A stretch of DNA of 37,746 nt. Source: Halieaceae bacterium UBA6060 (GTDB lineage Bacteria; Pseudomonadota; Gammaproteobacteria; Pseudomonadales; Halieaceae). This document shows positions 16,827 through 25,132 of the stretch, piece after piece. The stretch spans positions 1 to 37,746 of the forward strand of contig DIYG01000125.1 of NCBI GenBank assembly GCA_002428935.1, read 5' to 3'. Below the pieces are notes generated by a model. That model made no database searches and was not told the origin of the DNA. It saw nothing but the letters and a program-made list of their open reading frames with translations. Each line of letters begins with the position of its first letter. Positions within the stretch are counted from its first letter, which is position 1. Made by a program: the position numbers and the translations under genes.

Positions 16827-18455
16827 ATGAGCAACAATAAGTTTGACTGCGGTCTGGGCCCTACGCCTGCCAACAACGTACCCTTGTCTCCGGTATCTTT
16901 CGTCCGTCGTACGGCCCTCGCCTACCCTGATAGCCCCGCCATCATTTTCGACGGCGTCAGCCAAAGCTGGAACCTTACTTTTGAACGCTGTTTGAGCCTC
17001 GCAGGTGCACTGCGAGGCTGTAATCTAACCTCAAGCAGCACGGTCTCGGCCCTGCTACGCAATGTGCCGGCGGCGATTGAACTCACCTATGGCGTGCCCA
17101 TGTCCGGGGCGGTCTTAAACATGATCAACACGCGTCTGGACGCCAAAAGCATCGCCTACATACTGGATCACAGTGAAACTGAAGTCTTCTTCATTGACTC
17201 AGCCCTGGCGTCAACGGCCAAGGAAGCCCTGGCATTCGCCAAAGTCAGGCCAAAAGCAGTTCTGGTGCGTGATCAGCTGTCTCCAGAGGAAAGTTTTCCC
17301 GATTCACCGACCTACAATGAGTTCCTCAACCTGGCGCCCCCCATTGAACCTTTCGATAACATGCCAAAGAGCGAATGGGACGCCATCGCCTTGAACTACA
17401 CCTCCGGAACCACCGGTAACCCCAAAGGTGTGGTGTTCCATCATCGCGCGAGTTACCTCCTCGCTCTGGGTAATGCCCTGGAGTGGTCGATGCCTACACA
17501 CCATCGATTTCTCTGGACCCTGCCCCTGTTCCACGCAAGCGGATGGTGTTTTCCCTGGAGCGTTGCCGCCAAGGCAGGTGTAAACGTATGCCTGCGCGCT
17601 CCCCTACAGGAAGAAATAGTCGATGCCATTCTCCGTGAGAGCATTACTCATATGTGCGCCGCACCGATCGTACTAAACCTCATTGCAACGGAGTTGGAAC
17701 AACGAAAAGTCAGACTGACGCAACCGTTGCACGTTATGACCGCTGGTTCAGCACCGCCGGCCAGCCTCCTGGCGAGAGCCGATGCCCTGGGCCTACATAT
17801 TGAACATGTCTATGGCTTAACCGAGGTTCTCGGCCCCGCCTCCATTTGCGCCTGGAAAGAGGAATGGAATTCACTGCCCGACGATGAACGCGCTCGTCTG
17901 CGAGCCCGGCAGGGAGTCAACTACATCACGGAAGAAGAGATTTGCGTTCGAGAACCATCCTCAATGCAATCGGTTCTCCAAGACGGCAGCGCCATGGGCG
18001 AGATCATGTTTCGGGGCAATACCGTCATGAAGGGGTATCTGAAAAACCCAGCCGCAACGGAGGCTGCTCTGCAGGGAGGTTTTTTCCACACGGGGGATTT
18101 GGGAGTTTGCCACCCCGATGGTCATGTTCAACTCAAGGATCGAGCGAAAGACATCATCATATCCGGTGGAGAGAACATCGCATCCGTTGAGGTTGAGGCT
18201 GCCATATATCAGCACCCCGCTGTTTCAGAAGTTGCCGTGGTCGCCCACCCTCACGACAAATGGGGAGAAACCCCCGTCGCATTCATCGAGTTACGGGAAG
18301 ATCAAACCGTGGAAGAGCAAGAGATAATCGAGCACTGTCGAAAAATTCTCGCGCATTACAAGTGTCCGACACAGGTAACGTTCGGCAGCTTGCCAAAAAC
18401 CGCCACAGGCAAGATACAAAAATTCGCCTTACGCGAGATTAATGCTGCGGTCTGA
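16827..18455 (+). CDS. AMP-forming acyl-CoA synthetase
   Basis: This is a 542-residue ANL-family ligase that activates a carboxylic acid with ATP and CoA. The P-loop YTSGTTGNPKG begins at residue 191. The adenine/acid motif YGLTEVLGP lies mid-protein, the hinge region is GFFHTGDLGVCHPDGHVQLKDRAKDIIISGGENI, and the catalytic Lys is K529 in KTATGKIQKF. The sequence resembles medium-chain and 3-methylmercaptopropionyl-CoA ligases (DmdB-type), but substrate cannot be fixed. GAGGA lies about 10 bases before ATG 16827. It is the first gene in the same direction as the island and is separated from the dehydrogenase pair by 483 bases. It may supply the same pathway (inference). Confidence 0.92.
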   Translation: MSNNKFDCGLGPTPANNVPLSPVSFVRRTALAYPDSPAIIFDGVSQSWNLTFERCLSLAGALRGCNLTSSSTVSALLRNVPAAIELTYGVPMSGAVLNMINTRLDAKSIAYILDHSETEVFFIDSALASTAKEALAFAKVRPKAVLVRDQLSPEESFPDSPTYNEFLNLAPPIEPFDNMPKSEWDAIALNYTSGTTGNPKGVVFHHRASYLLALGNALEWSMPTHHRFLWTLPLFHASGWCFPWSVAAKAGVNVCLRAPLQEEIVDAILRESITHMCAAPIVLNLIATELEQRKVRLTQPLHVMTAGSAPPASLLARADALGLHIEHVYGLTEVLGPASICAWKEEWNSLPDDERARLRARQGVNYITEEEICVREPSSMQSVLQDGSAMGEIMFRGNTVMKGYLKNPAATEAALQGGFFHTGDLGVCHPDGHVQLKDRAKDIIISGGENIASVEVEAAIYQHPAVSEVAVVAHPHDKWGETPVAFIELREDQTVEEQEIIEHCRKILAHYKCPTQVTFGSLPKTATGKIQKFALREINAAV

Positions 18456-18462
18456 TTGAGTC

Positions 18463-18478
18463 CTTTGCCCGGGCAAAG
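18463..18478. repeat. Perfect 16-bp palindrome CTTTGCCCGGGCAAAG
   Basis: It lies 7 bases after the stop of the acyl-CoA synthetase. In RNA it could form a seven-pair stem with almost no loop. No T run follows, so it is at best a weak terminator, or it may be a protein-binding site. Confidence 0.5.
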
Positions 18479-18554
18479 CGTACTTGTATTCGCAACATGA
18501 ACGGAATAACCACGCTTCCGCTACGGTAAGAATGAGTGTGGGACCTCTATGCCA

Positions 18555-18594
18555 GCGCCACCCAAGGCAATGACGGATCTGATCAGAAAGACTC
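18555..18594 (+). repeat. Island-flanking short repeat, left copy
   Basis: The segment has the core GCAATGACGGATCTG (18567-18581). It matches GCAATGACAGATCTG at 35760-35774 in 14 of 15 bases, with further similarity before (CCACCC then AAG) and after (AAAGACTC versus AAAGAGTC). Both would encode the fragment KAMTDL. The two copies lie on opposite sides of the catabolic island in the same orientation. They are probably remnants of one kind of mobile element or gene, but the source is not recognised. Confidence 0.45.
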
Positions 18595-18836
18595 CGAACC
18601 AGCACAATCTATGTCAGAGATAACATTACCTCTCATACTCCCCGCACCACCGACTGTGCCATGAGCAATTAAAGGGCCCACTCATCCCGAGGGCACGTCC
18701 TCCTGCGAAGTGGTGTTTCGCAGCTAAATCCAACATCAACTGACAAAGAGACTTAACGTCCGGGACGGTCGGGCTAGGCGCTGCGCAGGATGACCGTTGC
18801 AAATGCCTATCTGTCGTGACGGTACGAAACCATAGA

Positions 18837-18864
18837 TTTATTTTTTATTGATCGATAATATATC
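18837..18864 (+). promoter_or_regulatory. Shared AT-rich regulatory element, copy A
   Basis: TTTATTTTTTATTG (18837-18850), four bases ATCG, then ATAATATATC (18855-18864). Copy D at 33593-33624 has the same 14-mer and the same 10-mer but an 8-base spacer. TTATTGATCGATAA (18845-18858) is a near-palindrome with one mismatched pair. GATAAT may double as a -10. It lies 84 bases before ATG 18939 of the dehydrogenase pair. Likely an operator or promoter of the island's TetR regulon (inference). Confidence 0.65.
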
Positions 18865-18938
18865 GTCGCTTAGGCCATAAAGCTCCAGTTCGACACCCTT
18901 CGCTCTCCCCGGGAGCACCCACAGTAGAGCTATTTCAG

Positions 18939-20138
18939 ATGAAAACGATCAGTTTGAAGTTGAATGCCGAGGCCGAAGCTCTCGCTGCGGAAGCGCGCGC
19001 ATTCTTCACCACTGCCTTACCGGATAACCTACGTGAGCAGGTAAAGCGGCAAAATACGACGCTACCCATCGAAGAGCAGAAAGATTGGCATCGAGTTATG
19101 GATGCTAGAGGTTGGGGCGGCCACGGACTTCCTCTAGCAGATGGTGGCCCTGGTTGGGACGATGAAGTGTATTACGCTTTTCTGCGCGAAATGGCACTCG
19201 CGGATGTGCCGCGACCAATGCTATACGGCCTGCGAATGCTCGCTCCAACTCTGGCTAAGTTTGGCACGGCTGACCAGAAGGCGAGATATCTTCCGGGAAT
19301 TGTTTCCGGTGACACTATGTGGTGCCAGGCCTTCTCAGAGCCGAACGCAGGGTCGGATCTCGCAGCCCTGAAATGCAAAGCCGTGTTAAACGGTGATCAT
19401 TATGTGATTTCCGGCACCAAGATTTGGACAACCGAAGCACATGTTTCGGATGCCCTATTCGGTTTGTTTCGCACAGACAGTTCCGGACGAAAGCAAGCTG
19501 GTATTAGCTTCCTAATGATGCCCATCGACGTTCCAGGCCTGACCATTCGCCCACTGCATCTCCTTGAGGGGACGCATGAAGTCAACGAGCTCCATTTCGA
19601 TGACGTAAGGGTGCCCGTTATCGATCGCCTCGGCGAAGAGGGAGACGGCTGGAGGCTTGCGAAGTTCTTGCTAGAAATTGAACGCTTGGAGTCCGCAGAG
19701 GTCTCTCGCAGTTGGGCCATTTACCGCACCATCACCGAGTTTCTTTCATCTGAGGCCGCTGCCACACGAGGCATTTGCGACGACCCAGGCGCGTTGGACC
19801 AGTTGAGTAAACTTCACCAGCGCCTTGTATCTCTCGACGCCCAGGAGCGCTTGCTCGTTAAACGAGGTGAAGCAGCTCTGCGCGAGCAGGCGCCATTTTT
19901 GAAGCTCCTGGGCACGCCGCTGTTTCAGGACCTTGCTGAGTTTCTGATGATCCTGGTTGGTGTGCCAGCGCAGATTCAGCTTTCTGAGCAAGAACGACAG
20001 GGCCGTCCGGTGCTAGGACCTGACACGGCCACTTTCGCGGCGGCGTCTTTCTATCTGAAACGAACTACTAGCATCTACGGTGGCGCCAGCGAGGTTCTCA
20101 AAGACCTCATTGCTAGGCCGTACTGGAGAAAAGCATGA
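18939..20138 (+). CDS. Acyl-CoA dehydrogenase, first subunit of a heteromeric pair
   Basis: This is a 399-residue FAD-dependent acyl-CoA dehydrogenase. Motifs are MWCQAFSEPNAGSDLAAL (FAD/substrate loop), HYVISGTKIWTTEAH, and a C-terminal IYGGASEVLKDLIARPYW. In short/medium-chain enzymes the C-terminal motif has Glu (YEGT); here Gly takes that place, as in steroid-side-chain FadE types, where the base lies elsewhere. The segment FLLEIERLESAEVSRSW has candidate glutamates. It overlaps the next gene as ATGA, and the pair resembles actinobacterial ChsE/FadE alpha-beta heterotetramers that oxidise branched or bulky CoA esters. Only a weak ribosome site precedes ATG 18939. It is the first gene behind shared element A. 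Confidence 0.9.
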   Translation: MKTISLKLNAEAEALAAEARAFFTTALPDNLREQVKRQNTTLPIEEQKDWHRVMDARGWGGHGLPLADGGPGWDDEVYYAFLREMALADVPRPMLYGLRMLAPTLAKFGTADQKARYLPGIVSGDTMWCQAFSEPNAGSDLAALKCKAVLNGDHYVISGTKIWTTEAHVSDALFGLFRTDSSGRKQAGISFLMMPIDVPGLTIRPLHLLEGTHEVNELHFDDVRVPVIDRLGEEGDGWRLAKFLLEIERLESAEVSRSWAIYRTITEFLSSEAAATRGICDDPGALDQLSKLHQRLVSLDAQERLLVKRGEAALREQAPFLKLLGTPLFQDLAEFLMILVGVPAQIQLSEQERQGRPVLGPDTATFAAASFYLKRTTSIYGGASEVLKDLIARPYWRKA

Positions 20139-21277
20139 GCACAGAAACTGATTTCGTAGCGCTCATTGGGGATACTGCCAACCGGTTCCTACGCGACCAA
20201 TATGGCTTTACAGATCGTCGCCCCGACGATCTGTCGAGAACTTTCGATCGCGATCGTTTCTGGGCCGCGTTCATGGAACTCGGCTGCCAGGCACTCTTAC
20301 TGCCCGAAGATGCGGACGGGGCGGCTCAGGATGTTACAGCTGCCCTGCCTGTACTTGAGGCACTGGGGCAGGAGGTGTTGACAAGCCCTTTCGCGGTTAC
20401 CGCAGCTGTTGCTCCTTTGATTCTAGGCAATGCGGAAGAACCTCTACGTACCGCGATCCTAAAGAAAATTGCAGCCGGCTTACACCGCCTCGCAATGTCG
20501 GCTGAGGATCTCTCGCTCTCCCCAAGCGCTCCGCCGACGACTCTTGAAATCACAATTCACGAAAATACCATTGCGCTTAACGGTACGACACACATGGTCA
20601 TCGAAGCTGGCCAGGCTAGCGCTTTTCTACTGCGCGCCTCACGTTCAGGAAGTGTAGATAGGTTTGTCTTCATACCAGCGCACACCCCAGGGATCAGCCT
20701 GACCGACTACAACCTCTACGATGGATCAAGCGCCGCTACGATTCAATGTCGAGACGTCAATCTGCCAAGCGCCAGCATGATTGTGGTACCCGATGATATG
20801 GCTCTGAATTTGGCCAACCGTTTCGCTCTCTGCGCAGTTGCCGAAGGCTTGGGTACAGCTCGACGTCTTTGGTCCGAACTTCGTGACTATCTTGGATTAC
20901 GTGAGGCCTTCAGTCAGAGACTGTCGAATTTCCAAGTCTTACGCCATCGCATCGTCGACATGGTGAGTTCTCTTAATGCCATCGAAGCGGGTTTGGCTAT
21001 GCTGGTAGAAGCCGAGAGCGGTCGCGATGATCGGGATCGCCGCAAGCTAATACACACCGCGCTCAGCGAGTTTCGCGCTCACGGTATAAAAGTCGGTAAA
21101 GAGGCCGTACAACTGCACGGCGCAATAGGAGCCATGCAGGAGCATGTTGCTGCTGCCGGTCTGACGCGACTTACGGTATTGAACGAGCTCGCCGCTGACC
21201 AGTGGGGAAATGAACGAGCAATGAAGGCTTTACTCCAACAGGACATTCTCAACGGAACCGTAAGCCCGTTGTTTTGA
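20135..21277 (+). CDS. Acyl-CoA dehydrogenase, second subunit
   Basis: The 380-residue protein is coupled to the first subunit by a four-base overlap (ATG 20135, TGA 20136-20138). It keeps the C-terminal dehydrogenase features LREAFSQRLSNFQVLRHRIVDM and KEAVQLHGAIGAMQEHVAAAGLTRL. The middle beta domain is degenerate and the SEP-type substrate loop is missing, which is normal for the partner subunit of a heteromeric enzyme. It would complete the FAD site across the subunit interface. It ends 6 bases before the racemase gene on the opposite strand. Substrate is unknown; context points to a branched-chain or side-chain acyl-CoA. Confidence 0.87.
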   Translation: MSTETDFVALIGDTANRFLRDQYGFTDRRPDDLSRTFDRDRFWAAFMELGCQALLLPEDADGAAQDVTAALPVLEALGQEVLTSPFAVTAAVAPLILGNAEEPLRTAILKKIAAGLHRLAMSAEDLSLSPSAPPTTLEITIHENTIALNGTTHMVIEAGQASAFLLRASRSGSVDRFVFIPAHTPGISLTDYNLYDGSSAATIQCRDVNLPSASMIVVPDDMALNLANRFALCAVAEGLGTARRLWSELRDYLGLREAFSQRLSNFQVLRHRIVDMVSSLNAIEAGLAMLVEAESGRDDRDRRKLIHTALSEFRAHGIKVGKEAVQLHGAIGAMQEHVAAAGLTRLTVLNELAADQWGNERAMKALLQQDILNGTVSPLF

Positions 21278-21283
21278 TATACC

Positions 21284-22420
21284 TTAAGCGAATGCGATTA
21301 CGCCCTCATCAGCAAGGGGCAACAGGCGGCCGGGATCCAGGTCAAACCCTTCTGGCCAGCCAGCGAAGTCACGGCTGAGGCGCGACGCACTGGTGGGTAC
21401 GTCTGGCGGAGTCCGGGTAAAGCGAGGGGCTGGGGCCGGCTGCAGGACGTCACAAACCGATACGAAAGTTTCTCGATTCGATAAGTGCGGGTGCATGCTC
21501 GCCTCGGGCACACTCAGTACAGATGTCGCACAACTGTTGGTCGCTTCCAATAGAGCGACCCATTGATCGCGAGTTTGAGTTTTGAACACTGCAGCAATAC
21601 GGCTTCTCTGCGCAGGCCACTGTGACCGATCCATCTGATTGTCGAACAGTGGGTCGTCACTCAAATCTAACCGCTCTAGCAATTCACGAAAAAACTGCGG
21701 TTCGTAAGGTCCAATGGCGATGTGATGATGATCCGAGGTTTCATACACATCATAGAATGGAGCACCAGTATCAAGAACGTTAACGCCGCGTTGGTAACGC
21801 CATTCACCAGCTGCATGAAAACTCATCATTTCGCTTAGCAAGAGAGCTGCACCGTCAACCATAGCGCAGTCAACGACCTGCCCGATTCCTGTCCTTTGCG
21901 CGGACAGCACACCGGCCAGCAACCCGAAAGCCAGCACCATAGCTCCACCACCATAGTCACCAATAAGGTTCATAGGTGGTGTCGGTCGCTCACCTTCGCG
22001 CCCAAACGCGTGCAGAGCGCCGTTAAGCGCGATGTAATTAATATCATGCCCAGCAAAAGGGGCCAGGGGACCACTTTGCCCCCACCCAGTCATGCGGCCG
22101 TACACCAATCGAGAGTTACGCTCCATCAATACCTCAGGACCAAGGCCAAGACGTTCCATAACACCTGGACGAAAGCCCTCAATGAAGACATCGGCATGGA
22201 CAGCGAGATCTTGCACAAGCGCCCGGCCTTTCGGGTGCTTTAGATCAATACCCAGACTTGGCCGTGAGCGCGCCGTAATTTCTGTAATCGGCGCCGGCGC
22301 ATCCAGCTTTTCAAGACGCAGGACATGCGCGCCATGATCAGCCAACATCATTGCGGCAAACGGAGCAGGACCCAAACCGGCGATTTCGATCACCGTCATA
22401 CCGGTTAAGGCACCAGCCAT
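21284..22420 (-). CDS. Alpha-methylacyl-CoA racemase (class III CoA-transferase family)
   Basis: This is a 378-residue CaiB/BaiF-fold protein. The racemase active-site residues known from the mycobacterial enzyme MCR (H126, D156, E241) have close counterparts: H125 in GHDINYIALNG, D155 in NLIGDYGGG and E240 in IGPYEPQFF. Such enzymes invert the 2-methyl centre of acyl-CoA esters so that dehydrogenases can act, as in breakdown of isoprenoid and steroid side chains. An ordinary CoA-transferase would have an aspartate nucleophile in a different setting, and the GHDINY signature favours racemase. AGGAG lies before ATG 22420. It starts 14 bases after the stop of the TonB-dependent receptor gene, so the two are very likely one operon, tying uptake to a methyl-branched substrate. 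Confidence 0.88.
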   Translation of the reverse strand: MAGALTGMTVIEIAGLGPAPFAAMMLADHGAHVLRLEKLDAPAPITEITARSRPSLGIDLKHPKGRALVQDLAVHADVFIEGFRPGVMERLGLGPEVLMERNSRLVYGRMTGWGQSGPLAPFAGHDINYIALNGALHAFGREGERPTPPMNLIGDYGGGAMVLAFGLLAGVLSAQRTGIGQVVDCAMVDGAALLLSEMMSFHAAGEWRYQRGVNVLDTGAPFYDVYETSDHHHIAIGPYEPQFFRELLERLDLSDDPLFDNQMDRSQWPAQRSRIAAVFKTQTRDQWVALLEATNSCATSVLSVPEASMHPHLSNRETFVSVCDVLQPAPAPRFTRTPPDVPTSASRLSRDFAGWPEGFDLDPGRLLPLADEGVIAFA

Positions 22421-22434
22421 AGCTCGCGCTCCTG

Positions 22435-24948
22435 CTAGAAACTATACTCAGCTCTGAGACCAATCGTACGCGGACGCTCGACGAAGATATAGCGGCCGCG
22501 AGTACCGTTTCGAGCAGGATTGATCACCCCTCCCGTTTCGCCCAACTCACCGAAGGCGTTGTCCACAAACAAGGTTGCCGTCCATGAATTCCTGGCGGCA
22601 ATTCCTAAACTGAGATCGACAAGAGCGAACCCATCGATGGTGGCCGCGGTCAGTATGTTTCCTTCAAAGTCCGCCTGGGCATCACTGCGATAAGAAGCGT
22701 TGATTTGCCCTATCACATCTATATCGCCACTTAGAGAATGCACGTAGTTCAAACCCAAGGCCAGTGTATGCTCAGACACATTGGGCAGCTCCGCTCCTTT
22801 CCCCGTATTAACGACGTCAACAATGGTGGGGGGTGAATCGAAGATACCGAAGGTAGCGAGATCCTTGATTTGCAAGTCTTCTGTCAACTCCGCGTCCGTG
22901 TAGGCGTACCCAAAGCGATAGGTCAACTCGTTGGTCAGCTGTCCGGACAACTCGATCTCAACCCCTAGCGTCCGGGCCTCACTGCCATTGAGCACGTAGA
23001 AAGCGCCCGCACTCGGAGAGGTGGTATCAAACTGGAAGTTCTCCCAGTCGATGTAGTAGGCAGAGAGCGAGAATTGATGTCTGTCGATCGCACCCTTGAT
23101 GCCGATCTCGTAGTTTGTTGCTTTGTCGGGTTCATAAGTCAAATACTGCGGCAACGACGCAAAGCCGCCATTCAGCGGGATACCGTTTGCTCCACCGCGA
23201 CGGAATCCTTCTGAAATCGTCGCATAGACCAAAACATCTTCGCTTAATGCGTACGACGTATTGATCTTAAAAATCTGATCTTCAAAGGATGCATCAATAC
23301 CCGACGCGGTAGTAAGACCGTTGGGGTCCATACCATCCTCGGCACAGAGCGATCCACAGATCGGCAAAGCTTGGCTAAAGTCCAACGTAAACTCCTGCCA
23401 AAACGCACGAATTCCAGCTGTGATCCCCCACTTGTCGGTGACATTCCAAGTCAATTCACCGAACAGCGCAACATCCTCAAACTCGAAAGTTCGGCTCTGG
23501 AGAAAGCTAACGTCGCCTTCAGGTGAGGGTGACGGGAAACCGCCCAAGAAGTCACCGACCCCGGGTATGGTCTCAACGTAATCAAAGTCATTCTCCAAAG
23601 ATTGAAAATAGGCGCCAACAACGTAATCGAAGCGCTCGCCTCCGCTTGATGCAAGGCGCAATTCCTGCGTCCAAGCATTTTCTTCGGCAGAGACCTGACC
23701 ATTGACCGTCATGCGCGGAAAAAACCCATAGAACGACGCCAAATTGGTGCCGCCCTCTTCGCGCGTTGTTTCGAATAGGCCTGTGCTGTAGGAGGTGGCT
23801 TCCGATTGGTTTCGAAAGTACGAGGTCGACGATGTCACGGACGCGAAGCCGAGATCATAGGTCAGAGCCAGGTTGGCGATATGAACGTCTCGCTCGTAAG
23901 GTTCTTCACCTAGAATAAACTGGTCGTAATCCCCGCCCTCTGGAAAAGTTGTGGCACCTTCTGGAAACAACCCGCCAGGGATCCCCGCTGTGTTCTCGTA
24001 CAGGCTGCCGGGGAAGTTGGGCACGCTGTTATCGAATTCACCGCCGGGAAAATCCGGGTTGTGCGACTGTTGGTTGTCAGATTCGTCGTCTTGATACTGG
24101 TAGGATACGTCGATCTCAAGTGCGTCGGTCGCCGCAATACGTAGACCCCCACGAAAAGCGATTGTGGTTGCGTCGTTTATATCCTCCCTCGTGGGCAGCA
24201 CAACGAACCCAGAGGTCGAATCCCCTGCCACGCGTTCTACAGGTATATTGTTTTCGCCCTGTTGCACAAGCCCACGGGCATCGATAAATCCGGCTTGATA
24301 CTCGTAGCCCGCGTACAGCCGCGCAGCCACCTTACCCGGCACAATTGGAATGTTAACCACCGCCTCGACGTCACGATCAAACTCATCGGAATCGTCGACA
24401 AAGCCTACCGAGCCATTGACCCGCCCACTAGTCTCATTCAAATCCGGCGCAGCGGGGATGATGCGTACCGTACCGCCGAGCGACCCTGACCCGTACAGAG
24501 TGCCTTGGGGACCACGCAGCACCTCAATGCGTTCGATGTCACCGAACTTAACTGGGAAAAACACCGGGGTTTCACCAATGTAAAGGGACACAGCAGGAAC
24601 CGCACCATCAGGCCGCAGCGGTAGGTCAGCGGCGTTGGCACTCAGGCCGCGTAGGGCAATAGTGTTGCGGTTGGAGCGATTCGCCACCCCGGAATCGACA
24701 AAGGACATGCCAGCGGCGAATTGCGCTAGATCATCCAGACTGTTGGCGCCTGCTTCCCGCAGAGCATCACCAGAATAGGCCGAGATGCTCGACGGAACAT
24801 CCATCACGCTCTGAGCGCGACGCGTCGCTGTGACAAGAATTTCCTCCATGGCTGGCGGCTCCATGCTTTGCGCTAGCGCGAGGTGAGGTGTGGTCAAGCA
24901 TGGGGCCGCCAAAAGAATTGTCATTACATTTTTGTTTTTCCGTTGCAT
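22435..24948 (-). CDS. TonB-dependent outer-membrane receptor
   Basis: The protein has 837 residues from ATG 24948, which has GAGGAG upstream; the frame extends to 24993 without a ribosome site. A signal peptide (about 1-26) is followed by a TonB-box-like EEILVTATRR, then the plug with DVPSSISAYSGDAL, IERIEVLRGPQGTLYG and SGSLGGTVRII. A 22-strand-type barrel follows, ending in LRAEYSF with the terminal Phe. It belongs to the Sphingomonas/marine-gammaproteobacteria type used for organic substrates rather than a clear siderophore receptor. It is upstream of the racemase and divergent from the TPR-sulfotransferase, with shared element B between them. Likely imports the island's substrate using TonB energy (inference from context). 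Confidence 0.93.
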   Translation of the reverse strand: MQRKNKNVMTILLAAPCLTTPHLALAQSMEPPAMEEILVTATRRAQSVMDVPSSISAYSGDALREAGANSLDDLAQFAAGMSFVDSGVANRSNRNTIALRGLSANAADLPLRPDGAVPAVSLYIGETPVFFPVKFGDIERIEVLRGPQGTLYGSGSLGGTVRIIPAAPDLNETSGRVNGSVGFVDDSDEFDRDVEAVVNIPIVPGKVAARLYAGYEYQAGFIDARGLVQQGENNIPVERVAGDSTSGFVVLPTREDINDATTIAFRGGLRIAATDALEIDVSYQYQDDESDNQQSHNPDFPGGEFDNSVPNFPGSLYENTAGIPGGLFPEGATTFPEGGDYDQFILGEEPYERDVHIANLALTYDLGFASVTSSTSYFRNQSEATSYSTGLFETTREEGGTNLASFYGFFPRMTVNGQVSAEENAWTQELRLASSGGERFDYVVGAYFQSLENDFDYVETIPGVGDFLGGFPSPSPEGDVSFLQSRTFEFEDVALFGELTWNVTDKWGITAGIRAFWQEFTLDFSQALPICGSLCAEDGMDPNGLTTASGIDASFEDQIFKINTSYALSEDVLVYATISEGFRRGGANGIPLNGGFASLPQYLTYEPDKATNYEIGIKGAIDRHQFSLSAYYIDWENFQFDTTSPSAGAFYVLNGSEARTLGVEIELSGQLTNELTYRFGYAYTDAELTEDLQIKDLATFGIFDSPPTIVDVVNTGKGAELPNVSEHTLALGLNYVHSLSGDIDVIGQINASYRSDAQADFEGNILTAATIDGFALVDLSLGIAARNSWTATLFVDNAFGELGETGGVINPARNGTRGRYIFVERPRTIGLRAEYSF

Positions 24949-25030
24949 TTCAAGCTCCTCGTGGAGTGCGGGCCAACTTGTCCCAGGGGTCAAAGCGCCC
25001 CGTACGCCGCGTCACTAAGACATGATTATA

Positions 25031-25060
25031 TTATTTTTATCGATTGGTCAATAATATATT
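25031..25060 (+). promoter_or_regulatory. Shared AT-rich regulatory element, copy B
   Basis: TTATTTTTATCG (25031-25042), eight bases ATTGGTCA, then ATAATATATT (25051-25060). TTATCGA-TTGG-TCAATAA (25037-25054) is an inverted repeat with 6 of 7 paired arm bases. It lies between the divergent receptor (ATG 24948) and sulfotransferase (TTG 25133) genes; ATAAT is 82 bases before the latter start, the same distance as in copies A and C. Confidence 0.6.
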
Positions 25061-25132
25061 TGCGATGTACAACAAACTAGCGGAAAATTGACTAACTAGA
25101 GAGGCAATACAGCCGGTGCATCGGAGACGCTA

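Larger units (their letters stand above)
18456..18938. other. Gene-free stretch of 483 bases at the island's left side
   Basis: No gene is apparent. It holds a 16-bp perfect palindrome just after the synthetase stop (18463-18478), one copy of a short repeat also found at 35745-35786, and the AT-rich shared element at 18837-18864. A short frame MPAPPKAMTDLIRKTP starting at 18549 could be the remnant of a lost gene. The rest shows no clear structure. Confidence 0.5.

Noticed and set aside
18549..18621. Start of an IstA-like transposase (MPAPPKAMTDLIRK)
   Set aside because: The resemblance to known transposase N-termini is too short and loose; I list only the repeat.
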